Part shown: piece after piece, positions 1 to 12,480 of the stretch | Position numbering within the stretch: position 1 is the stretch's first letter | How the letters are laid out: each line of letters begins with the position of its first letter | Assembly (NCBI RefSeq): GCF_000189635.1 | Contig: NW_002476567.1 | Coordinates: 62,001-126,000 of the forward strand | From: Tetrahymena thermophila SB210 | Taxonomy: Eukaryota > Ciliophora > Oligohymenophorea > Hymenostomatida > Tetrahymenidae | DNA length: 64,000 nt | Direction: 5' to 3' | Notes under the pieces: generated by a model | What the model was told of the DNA's origin: nothing | Databases searched by the model: none | What the model saw: the letters and a program-made list of their open reading frames with translations, nothing else | Program-made: the position numbers and the translations under genes

Positions 1-239
1 TCTGTTACCAAGTGCATGTTTTGGATAAGCTATTAATCTTTTCCTTTCATAATAGCTGCCAAGTTTTTAAAATTTTTAGCTAATTTAATAAATCCTTCTT
101 TTTGATTCATAGAAAACATTTTGCCCACAAAAGGAGTTGAGTCAGGATACTTAGAATACAACTCACTTCTAGCTTACTTTACTTGCTAGTATAGGTTCTC
201 CCCTAAAATAGCCTTATTATAGAGAGTCCTTAAATCCAT
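1..239 (-). CDS. 5' exon of a gene running off the left edge, unknown function
   Basis: The reverse strand opens with ATG at 239-237 and stays open to the window edge when TAA/TAG are read as Gln. About 79 residues are visible, starting MDLRTLYNKAILGENLY, followed by a mixed charged helical stretch with no recognisable domain. Codon composition is richer in G+C than the flanking DNA, which supports real coding. The ATG is preceded by AT-rich, non-coding-looking sequence, so it is taken as the start. I do not recognise the family; the rest of the protein lies outside the window. Confidence 0.6.
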
Positions 240-1119
240 AATTTAGAAATATTAGCTAATATTTATATTTATTGTGTATGTATGCCTTTACTAAATCTTA
301 AACCTTTTAATTAATTACAAATTTTATTAATAAAAACTCTTTTGGAAATTAAATTTTGATGTCTTTTTTATACAATAGTTGTAAAAATGACTTGAAGTAA
401 GTCTTTATGAGTTCATCAATGATGTCAACATAAAATCTAAATGATTTTACCTCAAATATACAAAATTTAGCTAATAATTGCTCGTATTTTATCATAATTC
501 ACATACTTTATAAGTTAAATTTTAAATTTGTTGTAAGGAAACAATATATCTTCAAAGATTTAAAATTAATTTAATATTATTTCCTGAAACAGAACAAAAA
601 TTGAAGAATCATCAACTTTTTTTAAATTTTACTCATTAAAAAAATTTGATTTATTTTTGATGCTGTTTTTTGAATTTAAGTGAATAAATATATTTTATAA
701 ATTGAAGTATAATTTGTTTAAAACTAAAAAGTAAGTAAGTAAGTAAATAAGTAAGTAAGTAAATTAATTGTAATAAAATAAATATATTACATAAACATAA
801 ATATATTAAGATTGTTAGTTATTATAGGTTGAAAATAGTTTATAATTAATTTAATTAGTGATGTAATTTTATTTAGTAATTTGAAATAAATGAATAGAAA
901 ATATTTTCATTTATAACATTCTTTGAGCAGTAATCCGATTAGTTATTAATTATATAATTATATAATGTTTATTCGTATCTAGTAACATAGCATACCATAA
1001 TCAATATTAGTTTATATCTGATTATAAATGTTAATAAATAAATTATTCATTTATCTACAATTATCAATTTGTTTTTCATATAACATTTATAATTTTTTTG
1101 ATGCAGATAAATTTTTCAA
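240..1119. other. Intergenic AT-rich region with a GTAA-type microsatellite
   Basis: No conserved frame was seen on either strand. A simple repeat of gtaa units interrupted once by aata lies at about 731-763. The right part is the 3' flank of the first Aurora-like kinase. A 71-codon standard-code ORF here (1028-1243 +) runs antisense into the kinase tail and is not considered a gene. Confidence 0.6.
731..763. repeat. GTAA tetranucleotide microsatellite
   Basis: Tandem gtaa units with one variant unit (aata) in the middle, in intergenic DNA. Confidence 0.85.
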
Positions 1120-3380
1120 TCATTTCTTTTTGGATTTATCTCTTGAGATACACCCGAAGGCAATCATTATTTTGTCAAAGAAAGTTTCTTCTTCTTCTTA
1201 TTACTATACTTTTCTATTGTTCATTAGCTTTATTTTTTCATAGACACCACTGTGCATAAGAGAGGGCTCCTCTACTTCTTATATGCCTTAGAAAGCATAG
1301 CCCTTTTATCTATTATTTGAAGAGTAGGTACGCTTTTTATCCGTTTAGTCGGTATTCTACTTTTTATAGTCATGAGAATGGTTAGAGTTATTCCTTGATC
1401 TATCATTATTTAGTGTTTAAGCTCTGTTGACTCTTTCTTTAAGAGTGGTATCTAAATTTCCAAAGCTACTAAATGAATTCATAGAGCTCGGATGGTTGAT
1501 TCTTGCTTCTTATTATTAAAGCACTTGATTAATATCAATATTCATTTTCTTATATTGTCTCATCATCCATGGGTGGTCAAATATTTATGCCATTGTAAGT
1601 CTATACTCAGGGTTAGGCTGTAAAATATTTTTAATCAGATCTACCAAATCGAATTCGAGGTTAGGTCTAAATTAGATAGGCTTATTTTTGCTTATATTAT
1701 CTAACTTTTAGTTTTGGTTATTTCCTTAAAAAGGAGCGTATCCATGAACTAACTCAAATAGTAGAACCCCTAAAGACCAGATATCAATACGATGATCATA
1801 AGTCGAGCGCTTAACCATTTCAGGAGCCATGTAATCAACTGTCCCACAGAATGTTGTTCTTATTTAATTATTAGAATTTTCAGCACTCCATCCAAAATCG
1901 CAAACTTTAATATTGTTCCCTTAGTCTACAAGAAGATTCTCAGGCTTTTTTAAAATAAATTTTTAAATTATTTTTATTTGAGCCAAGTAAATAAATAAAT
2001 AAAATGAAACAATTGCATAAATTTTTAATAACAATTTATTTTGTAAGGTAAAGTTTGATATTTTTTTTAATTTTAATGAAAGGATATTCTATTTATTTAC
2101 ATTATGTACTAACTCAATATATCTTTAAAAAACCTATCAAAATTGCTAAAAAAATGAACAAATTAATGTTAATATTTTATAAGAGTCTATTTCTTTTAAT
2201 GGTTTATATTGTGAATCTAAATTCAGTTAATTTAAATTTTGCTACTATTATTCTCATATCTTTGTTAAGGAATTATTTCTGGAAAGAAGATGAAATATTT
2301 AAAGAAAATTAAGTTTTTGGCATTGTGTTAGAATCGAAAGTTATTCGTTTTAAATAATATAATATAAAATTTATTAATATTTTTTATTACTTTTAGATCT
2401 CTATGAATAATTTGGTTGTGATGCAAATGGTCAATAGCTAAGCAGGTCTAATAGAAATACCAGAAGGCTACAGACTCATCCATTTTATTAGCTTTTTTGA
2501 GAACGCTGAAAAGGTTGCCTCTTTGGGCATACTCCAGTACAAGATAAACATTTTGTTTATCTTCAAAATAATGAAATAATTTACAGATATTAGGATGGAC
2601 CATTCTTTTTTAAATTTTGATTTCTCTTTTCAAATTATCAATGGTGCAGAATTTAAAAATTTAAGACTTTTGCATCTTTTATTAAAAAAATTAGAAATAA
2701 TTTAACTTAACAAATTCAGTGAATTATAGATTCAATTATGAAAATAAATAGATAAACTAAGAATTAAATGCTGCATTCTAATTAAATAATTTATTTGTTT
2801 TCTTAATTTAAAAATGTTAAATAATTACAATTTTTATAGCAAATCTCTCTTTTGTGTATTTATCATATGCCAGTCTTACAACACCATAAGACCCAGCACC
2901 TAATTATCCAGGGTTAGCCCACTCATAATCATTGAGAGTTTTTCTCAAAGGTGATTACCTCGAGGAAACCGATTAAGAATCGGAATGATTAGCACTATTT
3001 TGTCTTTATGTGTTTAACTTAAGAGGCTATTCATTTTATGTATAGAGTTTGTCTGTTTAGTAATAGGTATCATTACCTGGGGTAGGAGTGACATATTAAT
3101 ATTCCTGTTGGCTTTTTATAATTATTCAAATATTTAATATTGACTCAAATTATCTATAAATTTCTTTTTAGCATAGTTGCTTTGATATTGTTTGTGCAGT
3201 TAATAGTTTGTAAAAATTTAAAATACAATATTCCATCATACTTCTTAATGCATTTATTTTAAATATTAAAAAAATAATTTACTTGTAAGGAGTTGCAAAA
3301 GCATTATTGTATTAATTGTAATCATTTGGACTTAGGTATTAAGGATTATACTAATTTTCTTTGTTTCTATTGACCCTCAT
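1120..3380 (-). CDS. Aurora-like serine/threonine protein kinase 1
   Basis: Predicted Ser/Thr kinase of the Aurora group, 496 aa. Exons on the minus strand: 3380-3283, 3111-2829, 2675-2391, 1944-1120; they sum to exactly 497 codons with the TGA. The N-terminus is Asn/Gln/Tyr-rich. The kinase domain shows a glycine loop (GAGSYGVV), the AIK lysine, HRDLKPENLL, the Aurora hallmark DFGWS, and an activation loop with RTTFCGT then APEM. Introns fall after AIKI and between HRDLK and PENLL. About 190 residues follow the APE motif; they end in an acidic patch and a short tail (IAFGCISRDKSKKK) that is also found in the second kinase at 7044. The DFGWS signature separates it from generic AGC kinases. 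Aurora kinases act in mitosis and cilium regulation; which role applies here is not shown. The start ATG at 3380 is the first in the open frame. Confidence 0.88.
1945..2390 (-). other. Intron in the HRDLK|PENLL motif of kinase 1
   Basis: A 446-nt GT..AG intron interrupting the catalytic loop in phase 0. The matching intron in the paralogue is 7824-8665. An 85-codon standard-code ORF on the plus strand (2055-2312) lies wholly inside it and is not a gene. Confidence 0.85.
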
Positions 3381-4888
3381 TTATTATAAATTTTTAATCT
3401 TAATTACTATTATTCTTTCAAAATGTTGATTGGTGCTATATCTAATCTTTTAATTGAAGTTAATTAATTAGTTTTTAATAATAATAATTATAAACAATAT
3501 TTACTTTTTACTATTGAATATATTATTATGTCAATCATTCTTTTATTTCTAATTGTTATTATAAAGGCTTAATTATGTTTACATAATCTCTTTTTTCATT
3601 TTGTTTCATTTCATAGGACCCTTATTGAAAAGTAATACAAAAATTTAAATGATTTGAAAATTCAAAGATAGATTTAAGCTAAATAAAGAGAAAGTAGAGT
3701 TAGTTATTAAGCCAGTACTGAAAGATTTTGTTAAAACTTTTATTGAGCAAAGAAAGAGCAAAAATTATATTAGTAATTATTTTAAACTAAATGCTTCAAA
3801 TGAGTTAATTTCATTTAATAGCTATTATTTCACCCAATTAAGTTTTTGTAAACATATTTGTTACTAAGAGCTTTATGTTATTGTTTTAAAAAAATTATAA
3901 ATTCATAATAACATTTTTAATTTACAGTTTAAGAGCACACATAAAATTTGGAAAAATTTTAGAACTTTTTTATCAATAAAATTATCTGACTATAAATTAA
4001 GGTTATAATCTGTAAATTACTTTTTTTTAAGGAATAAGCTTAAATGAAGTTACAAGCACAGATTGTTTTTATTTAATTTCTTAGCTAGTAAGTAGATATC
4101 ACTAAGTTAAAATGATTAGAAAGACAATTTATAGTATATTTTAAACTAAAATTAGTTAGTTAGTTAGCTGGTCTCAATTATTCTGATTTTCTTCTTAAAA
4201 ATACTAAGCTGAATATTTGATGGATTTCTAAAAGCGAAATAAACTTTCTGTAAATTTATATATCTTTAAATTTTTCCTATCCATAATATTTCATAAAATA
4301 TAATTTTAAAAATATTTGAATTTATTCATTCTGTAAAGAATAAAAATATTAGTCTTACCATTTTATTTAGTATTTGCTTCTTGATTGATTTATTTTAGTG
4401 TTCTACTAAAATAATCTTTATTCATAAATAAACTGTAAATATTACAATTTATGTTTTTTTGTAATTATTTTTAAGATTTATTTTTACAAAATCATATTTT
4501 TGGAAACATAAAATAAGATTTTTTAAGTCAGTAATAAATTCAAATAGCCAAAAAAAGGAATTCATCAAATTGTAGTTATATATAATATTATACATTATAT
4601 TAAGCAAATATGAAAATACTTTATCTTTACAAATCTAATCATAAATATATTTTAAAAAATAAAATTATATTATTATTTTAGTTGTTTTGGTCTGAAATTA
4701 AAAGATAAATAAATAATTTTGGTAAATAGTTGTTAATAATGGATTATGTAATAGAAAATTAATGATTAAGCTATTAATTAATAACTTTATAAGACTAAAT
4801 TTTGCTAGATATAATAATATTTCTAATAAATTTTCCAATAGTTTATCAAACTACTATATAAATATTACAAATCTATTTTATAAATTTA
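3381..4888. other. Intergenic AT-rich region
   Basis: Upstream region of kinase 1 and 3' flank of the MORN gene. A plus-strand frame is free of TGA from about 3654 to 4045, but it has no convincing start or motif. Open stretches of this size occur by chance when only TGA stops translation. No RNA gene or repeat was recognised, apart from a short gtta repeat near 4152-4166. Confidence 0.5.
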
Positions 4889-5694
4889 TCAAATCTACTT
4901 TATTATTTTATCATTGTGATATATACCTCTGCTAATTAATGAACCTTTGCTATATAATTCACCATATCCAAATCTTTTATTATCTTTCCAAAATCCATGA
5001 TATATTTCACCATTTTTGTAGAATTTTTTTCCATAACCATTGGCTTGATTATCATCATGTTCACCTATATATGATTCTTATAAGGGCCACTCTCCATATC
5101 CTTGATAGGCATCATCTTTATTATACCCTTAGTGAATTAATCCAGTAGAAGATATATAGTATCCCTTTCCACAAGCCTTGTCATTTTTAAAATACCCTTC
5201 ATAAAAAGCACCTAAGTTAATAATTAATATGCAATAAAATAAAAAAATTTTTATTTACCTGAGTCAAAAAACTCAATTCCTCTTCCATTTCTCTACTCAT
5301 CTTTCATTTAAAAATAACCACAACAATTAGTAAACTTTTTAAAAACTAATGCAGGAGCTTCAAAATTCTCTAATTCAACATTCTCAAAAAAGAAATCTCC
5401 TCTTTACTCTAAACTAGCTCTCACTTACTTACTTAATTTTTAAACAAGCGATTTTATATCTTGCGAGTTTTTTTACTTTTCTTTTTTGTATTACTCTTCT
5501 GCCACATTAGAAGAATCAAAAAATATTATACTTTTTAGTTTGTCTAATTAGTTATTTATTTGATTGGATATAAATAAAAAATGATTTTTAAATCTGTCTA
5601 ATGATATTTAGTCTTTCGAAACATTTTATTTGATTTGTTCCGTGAATTTCTTTATCTATGTCAGTAAGTTTTCTTAAAATTGATCCAAGTCCAT
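4889..5694 (-). CDS. MORN-repeat protein with N-terminal coiled coil
   Basis: Predicted 252-aa protein from two exons (5694-5259 and 5211-4889; intron 5212-5258, 47 nt, GT..AG). The sum is exactly 253 codons with TGA. The N-terminal half is Gln/Lys/Asp-rich and probably coiled coil. The C-terminal half holds several MORN-like units with the pattern Y-x-G-x-(W/F)-x-(N/D)-x-x-x-x-G-x-G; examples are GAFYEGYFKNDKACGKGYY, YIGEH..NGYGKKF and YHGFWKDNKRFGYGE. MORN repeats usually bind membranes or act as scaffolds in cortical and ciliary structures. A specific role cannot be told from sequence. The start is the first in-frame ATG of the open frame. The gene sits between the two Aurora-like kinases on the same strand but has its own spacing, so no co-regulation is implied. 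Confidence 0.85.
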
Positions 5695-7043
5695 GTTTTA
5701 AAAGATAGTATTTAATAAATTAAAATCTAAAATTAGTGATTCTTCTAATCAATCTATTTTTTAAATGTAAACTTTTAAATCAAAAACTGTAATAAAGTAT
5801 TTTTATTACCATTTATTAATTAAAATGATTAAATTGTTAAACCTTTATTCAAGTTTTTAAAATTATTTCATTTAGAAGGAATAGGTTAAAATATTTTTTA
5901 TTTTAATGAAATTTTTAATTTAATATTAATTCCTTAATTTATCTAAATATTATTTGTAAAATTTTTATAGATTCTTTTAATAAAGCTAAGTTAATTAACA
6001 AAATTATTTTTTATCTAGATAAAACACTTAATTAAATATATTATTTAAATTTGCATGAAAAATAATTTTGAATAAAATAAAATTCTAATTTTAGAAGTAG
6101 GATTGATTACCTAGTTTTTTAATAATTTAAAAAAAATGTATCTAAATAATTTTTTTTACATACTTCAAGCTCAAATAGCTTAATTATTTAGCAAAAACTT
6201 GTATTTTATAAATAAGATATTAAAAAATAAATCCAGATATCAAAACAAGAATATTTGTATGAATCATCAAAAACTCAAATTCTTTTTGTAAACAATATCC
6301 CTAAATAAATTGGTTATTATTTATGTTTGTTTGTTTGATTAATTAATCAGAATTTAAAAATAAATTCAAAATTTAAAAAAAAAAATTATTTTTTGAAAAA
6401 AGTTAAATTGAATTTCTTTATATTTTAAAAAATAACAACATTTATTTTAATATTTACTTTGCAGTGTACAACTAGAAGAAAAATGCACTAAAATATGATG
6501 AATTTTATTTAAATATAATGAACAATTTCAATTATTTAATTGATATATTTTAATAAACTTTGATTGTAAATATTGAGTGTAGTATGCACAATTAAATAAT
6601 TGAGATAAATAATTAATTCCTACTTAATCAAAATAGTTAATTGAAATAAATATAGACTCTGATTAATAAATGATTAAAATGTAATTAAGATATTACATCA
6701 TCTTTTATTACTAATTCTAATCATTTTTTTTTGTTATTATTCAAGACATATTGTAGTAAAAGTATATAGATATTATTAGTTTATTAATGCTTTATTATTT
6801 GTGTGTGTGTGTGTGTGTTAATAGATCAATATTTTATTCTGCCATCTTCTTTTATATTATTTAATTTAATTTATTTGCTTATATTATTTATATATTTGGT
6901 ATTTAATTTATTGTATTTTCACTATTGCTATTATTAATATAAATTATTATTATTACAGTAATTATTTATTTGTTCATTTTAATAGAATTTATTTTGTGTG
7001 TATTAAACAATCCATTTTGTAAATAAAACTTGCTTTATATTAA
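5695..7043. other. Intergenic AT-rich region with a (GT)9 microsatellite
   Basis: Separates the MORN gene from the second kinase. It holds a perfect GT dinucleotide repeat at 6801-6818. Otherwise it is homopolymer-rich A/T sequence without an extended coding signal on either strand. Confidence 0.6.
6801..6818. repeat. (GT)9 microsatellite
   Basis: Nine perfect GT dinucleotides in intergenic DNA upstream of nothing recognisable. Confidence 0.9.
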
Positions 7044-9697
7044 TCAGTTTTTATTTTTATCTCTTGTCATACAACCAAAAGCAATCAAGAATCTGTCTAA
7101 GAAAGACTCTTCTTTATTTTATTTTTCAGCTGTATTGTTTGGGTTTTATATAGGTTATTATGGAGCATAGTACATAGAGTTACTGTCCATGTAACGAGGA
7201 TAGATATTTTAATTTGAATTTTAAGAATAGTACATATTAGATTAATATTAATTTTTAGGGAAAGTCTACATTTTTTAGAATGATCTATCATTTGAAGAAG
7301 CAATGCTATCGTTAACTGAGTTGATTGATGGTTAATCAGCAACAATATGTTTAGTGTGTATGGATCTGGAGCCAAGAGTATTTTAGTTTTACTACTTCAT
7401 TACTTCATCAATATTGATACCAGTTCTTTTGTAAAACTTAACCATCCATCTGTGTCTAAATATATCATCCATTGATAATCTGTGAAGAGGATTATGTTAT
7501 AAAATACCACGAATTAATTCTTCCAAATCTTTTGGGACAAATGGTTCAAAGACTATTTCCTAGCGGTTGCGGATATTTTTTAATTTTGTTTAATCATCGT
7601 GACCCAAGAAAGGAGCATATCCATGGATAAGTTCATATAATAAAATTCCTAAGCACCATATGTCGACTCTGTGATCATGAGGTTGATTTTCGATCATTTC
7701 GGGTGGCATATAATCAACTGTTCCGCAAAATGTTTTTCTTACTATACTATTTCTTTATTCAGCACTCCATCCAAAGTCACATAACTTTATGTCTCCTTTT
7801 CCATCAATAAGTAAGTTCTCAGGCTAAATAATTTAGAAATAAAATTAATTTTGAATAAACAAACAATAATAATAAATCATTTCATTAAAAAAAGTTTTAA
7901 TCATATTTTTAAATTGAAAGTGAGTAATTGAGATGAAATTCTGTTGAAAATTGAAAAAAAATTTTTAATAATTGTTGATAAATTAGATTTCCCTTTGTTT
8001 TTCTAACGAAAATAGTGCTTTTTGGTGGGATTAATAATATTGTTTGTTACTTTAAATTTTCTATTATTGAATCTATATTTATTTATTAACTCAGCAAGCG
8101 TTTTGCTATTAAGTTAGATAGACAGAAAGACGGTGGGAGGAAGGATTGATTAATTGATTTAAATTGAAAAGTAATAATCTAAAACTAATATATAAATTAA
8201 ATCTATAATTATAATAGAGAGATGAATTGATTATTAATTATTACTATTTTAATTAACCAATTTTTTCTCAACAGTAATAAAGTATCCAACCGTCATTTCA
8301 ATCAAATATTGAAGTAGGTTTTTATTTTTTTTAAATTTTGATTTTATTTCTAAAATTAATGTCATGCTTGCTAATTATTTTTCTAATTTACACTAATACT
8401 TCTGAAAATAGATTTGATTAACTTTGCTAATAATGTTCATGCTTTGATTTTTAGTATAATAGCTTTTATGATACTTCTTCCCATAAATTTTTCATAAATT
8501 TAAATGCATTAAAAATCATTTAAGTAAGTCTGATGGAATTAAATATTATCCATAAAATCAAATTTTTATAATGTTAGACTGTTCTAGCACTTATTTTTCA
8601 CTCAATAACTCAACTTTTAAGATTTCATTTCATTAAAATAGAAAAATTTTTAGATAAACAAGTACCTTTAAGTCACGATGGATAATACTATTTTTATGAA
8701 GGTGATCTATTCCCAAGCAAGTTTGGTAAAAGAATCTGAATGCAAGTTCTTCAGAGAATTTTTTTACTTTACGAAGGTTATGGAATAAGCTGCCTTACTC
8801 AGCGTATTCGAGTACAAGATAAACATATTGCTTATCCTCAAAATAATGATAAAGCTTACAAATATTTGGGTGATTCATCCTCTTTTGAATTTTAATTTCC
8901 CTCTTCAAGTTATCAATCGTACAATATTGGAAAATAGTAGATTTATGCATCTAATTTATAAATTAAATTCATAAGACAATTGTATTTTATTACTGAATTT
9001 GAAATTAAAAAAGCTATTTTAACATAATGTAATTTAATTATTTTTTCATTTATTATCTCAGTTCCATTCAAAAATATGCTCAAATTCATTTGTATTTATA
9101 ATGCATTTATATTTTCTAAGACTCTAAATTGTAAATACATATTAACTCAATAATACTTCTGTCCAAATAAACCTAAATTTGAGAATTAATATAACAATTA
9201 TCTACCATTTTTATTGCGTATTTTTGTCCGTCTGATTTATCAATAGCCAATCTCACTGTGCCATAGGAACCTTGACCCAAAAATGCCTTTTTATCTTTTT
9301 GGTCTAAGAAGGTATAATCATCAACAGTTTTTCTAGACTAATTTCTAGTGCTTGTGGAAGACTAGTCATCTTTTGAACTGCGACTTGCTGCATAATTAGG
9401 TTTTGCTGCTTATTAGTTGTCTTTACTCCTAAACATTTTCAAAGGAAATAAGGATTAAAAATTTAGTATTCCATATAAAAAATTAGATTAAATCCATTTT
9501 CATTTAAAGTAAATAAGCAAAAATAAATTTTTTAGCTCCAAAAGTTAATCTTTTCTTATTTGGTATGCTTGAAAAATAAACAATTTCTACTGTAAAAAAT
9601 AATTTGTTAATTACCAATTTATATCTGAAATCGGCCTATTTTAGTAATCGCTATAGCCTCCATAATTATTTGGCTGTTGCTAAAGTGATGAATACAT
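7044..9697 (-). CDS. Aurora-like serine/threonine protein kinase 2 (paralogue of kinase 1)
   Basis: Second Aurora-type kinase, 456 aa in this model. Exons: 9697-9615, 9428-9206, 8950-8666, 7823-7044, summing to 457 codons with TGA. It has a Gln/Asn/Tyr-rich N-terminus, GQGSYGTV glycine loop, AIK lysine, HRDLKPENLL, DFGWS, activation loop RKTFCGT and PPEM. The C-terminal tail [15 protein letters not shown] closely matches that of kinase 1. Introns interrupt the same codons as in kinase 1 (after AIKM, between HRDLK and PENLL, and one phase-2 intron upstream), so the pair arose by duplication of an intron-containing gene. The 95-codon middle exon has exactly the same length in both. An alternative start is the ATG at 9436, inside what I treat as the first intron. 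Upstream of 9697 the frame stays open to a TGA at 9959-9961 without an ATG, so the 5' end is the least certain part. Confidence 0.85.
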
Positions 9698-11367
9698 TTG
9701 GTTATGATTCAAGTTTACTATTAACTCTAATTTTATTTTAAACCTGCCCTTATTCCTAGGTGCTTGTAGTTATTACTATTAATTTTTTACTTGCTTCCGT
9801 TTTGGATATATGATAAATTAATTGAATAAATCAATGTATAAGTTAGACTTTAAGCTTTTAGGTTTGTTTGTTTCTTATTTTTTTCTTTGTATATTGTTTT
9901 TAATTAATTTAATTTGTTTATCAATATTTTTTATGTGATCCTTTTCCTTTTTTATCACTCATAAAAATTCCAATTAAATTAATTTTTGGTTGAATGTCTG
10001 ATCCATCCCATTTAATTTCTAATCAATCATCTCTACATTTTACTTTAACTCATATGTACTTTGCTATTATCAATATTTTTTATTTCCAATTCTAACTTAA
10101 TAAATAAGGGTTTCTTTTTTTGATTGATACTATTACTTTTTTTAAGACAGCGGATGAAGTAAGTCCAAACTCGTAATTTAAAATTTACCTTGCTTGATTT
10201 TTTTTTTTCATCAACATGCTAAATAGATAAGCAATTGTTTTCATTCTCGTATTTAAAATTATTCTTCTGCTTTTACTAGTAAATTTTTTATGCAAATTAG
10301 CTAATTGAAGTTTAAAATGCAATTCATTCATACTTATTTTGTTAATTTTATAATAAATCTCGTTTTTATAAAACCAAATAGTATTTATGTTGTTGTTTTT
10401 TACAAATATTTACAATTATATTTAGCTAAATTATTATTAAATTTATGTTTATAAACAAACGAATACATTATAAAGTTAATTATATGTTTTTTTAAAAGAA
10501 AACCCTTTTTATTCAAAGTTTGCTAAAATAAATTATTTATATATTTCATGCAAATGTATTTATAAAATTCATGAAGAAGATACATAATAGATAAAATATA
10601 ATAGCTATCTTAATTAAGCTTTTGCATGAACAGAATTAATTTTAATTTTCGAATTCTGTCTTTAGCGTTGAGGCTAATCAATCAGATTTATTAATAGACC
10701 TTCTATTTCTGTCTATTTTATTAAAAAAGTAACAAATAAGCTATTGAGAATGCCTTTTTTTATCATTTTTATATGAATGGTTTATTATTATAATAATTTT
10801 TATTTAAAAAAAGAAAAAATTAAAAATCAAAGGTTTTAAATATTTAATAAATTTGAAATAACCTTTGATTAAAACAATTTATTATTTTTTTTAAAATAAT
10901 GTCAGAAAAGCGTTTTTTATTTGAAATTAGAGGTTTATTGCTTTCAAAATAATTCATAATTATAAAAAATTAAATAATAAGTTTTTAATCTTATTAAATT
11001 AGCAAGTATTTATTATTATTTTTTTACTTATTTTTCTACTCATCCATCTTTAATTTTATAAATAGGATTTTTGTCATAATTTTTTTTGAAAATTAAAAAT
11101 ATTAAATATTTGTTTGATAAATTTATTTTAGAAATGCTACTAAAAAATTTGAATATATTTCTATTCATTTATAATAAGATCCTTTATTAAATTTTTTTAT
11201 TTAACTCAAAACTAAAATAGATAGAATAATTAATATAAATATAGATAAAGATTTAGTTAAAAAAGTCATATTTATCAAATTAGACTATTGTAAAATAGAA
11301 TATAAAATTATAGTTGAAAGTGTAAGAAACAATTGACTTTTGTTAGAAAAATATTCAAAAGTAAAAC
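9698..11367. other. Mostly intergenic AT-rich region
   Basis: Contains a doubtful small gene or exon set at about 9959-10331 (listed separately). The remainder, 10332-11367, shows only AT-rich sequence with no clear coding signal; it includes the 5' flank of the small membrane protein gene at 11368. Confidence 0.45.
9959..10331 (-). CDS. Possible small gene or partial exons, unknown
   Basis: Two readings compete. (a) Two exons: one ending with the TGA at 9959-9961 (35 codons, 10063-9959, Gln-rich and coiled-coil-like), joined across a GT..AG intron (10064-10198) to an exon above 10199 whose start is unclear. (b) A single-exon frame with ATG at about 10331 and a TGA near 10046. The local sequence is less AT-rich than its surroundings, which favours some coding function. 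After the TGA at 9959 the same frame continues open into the first exon of kinase 2. I cannot choose between the models without transcript data. Confidence 0.25.
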
Positions 11368-11946
11368 ATGAGCTTAGAATTATATAACAGGTATAATCTC
11401 TCTAAATTTGCTAGAGTATAGTATTATTCATACTAAGATGATGGCGCATAATTAGATTTCTAAAATTATCTAGATTTATGGAGTTTTAATCCTAAATACA
11501 ACCTCATATCAATTGAAGATGATCAAGCCACAAGTGAATAACTAAATAATTTAAAAAATGCATAACATATAGCTAAATTTGCATCTTTTTTATCAATGGG
11601 ACTTTTGTATTATGTTGGTAATGGGTTCTAAACTAATTTACCTTGGTATTTTAAATATCCTAGACATATTATCTGCCTTACTATTGGAACAATTATTCTA
11701 CCAAAATATTTAATAGGGAATCGATATAATGAATATTTTATAGGCTTTAAAGAAAAATAAAACAAATATAATTAACAAATTTTATCTTAGTAATAAGATA
11801 TAGAAGAAATAAAGTAAAATTTTAAAAAACCTGAATATTTAATATAAATGATTTAAGCTGATCAAAACTTGCAAAACTAACAAAATGCATCAAGTGAAGA
11901 TTCTAATAATTTAGAAGATATTTTAAAAAATTAAAAAAGTAAATGA
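11368..11946 (+). CDS. Small membrane protein with two predicted TM segments
   Basis: Single-exon gene of 192 aa: ATG at 11368 and the only TGA at 11944-11946. The first 70 residues are soluble and polar. Two hydrophobic segments follow, around residues 78-97 (IAKFASFLSMGLLYYV) and 112-130 (HIICLTIGTIILPKYLIG), separated by a short Pro/Trp loop. The C-terminal 60 residues are Gln/Asn/Lys-rich. The size and two-helix plan resemble small membrane subunits found in ciliate organelle complexes, but no family motif is recognised, so function is unassigned. The start is the first ATG and is preceded by an A-rich stretch, as is common at ciliate starts. Confidence 0.7.
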
Positions 11947-12480
11947 GTTAGATTATCTGATGAGAGGTTTAATTAGAATAATTCAAGTTATTTAAATTCA
12001 TTATTTCAATAAAATTTAAAAGAGCGTTATGTGCCTTTTAAAAATAATAATATTTTAGTATTTTTCAATCTTAACTTTATATAATTATATCATATTAATC
12101 ATATATTTGTGTAAACCTTTGCTAGATAATTCTTCATTATCTTCCCTAATTGTCTTTAAATAATATTTGTTACTTAATTAAAATAAAAATTTTAATAAAT
12201 GGTTAATAACGCTTATTCTTCTTTATAAAATTACATTTTTCATATAAAAACTCAATTTGAATAAGGTGGATTTATCTGTATTATGCTATTTAAACTAAAG
12301 TTGGTTGCTTACAAAAATATATTTTGATTTTAGTTTTAATCATAAATTTTTCATTTCCATTTTATACAAAATATTTACATTGAATTTGATAAAAATATAA
12401 TTTTACTATAATTTGGTTTTTTAAAATGATATAAATATAATTAATTAAAATTTAAAATAAAACCTTAGATTTTTAAATGA
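11947..12480. other. Intergenic AT-rich region between convergent genes
   Basis: 3' flanks of the small membrane protein gene (+) and histidine kinase 1 (-). No motif, repeat or RNA gene was recognised. Confidence 0.6.

Noticed and set aside
2055-2312. Plus-strand ORF of 85 codons
   Set aside because: It lies inside the 446-nt intron of Aurora-like kinase 1 and has no motif or composition bias.
3654-4045. TGA-free frame on the plus strand
   Set aside because: No start, motif or composition shift. With one stop codon, frames of 130 codons occur by chance in AT-rich DNA.
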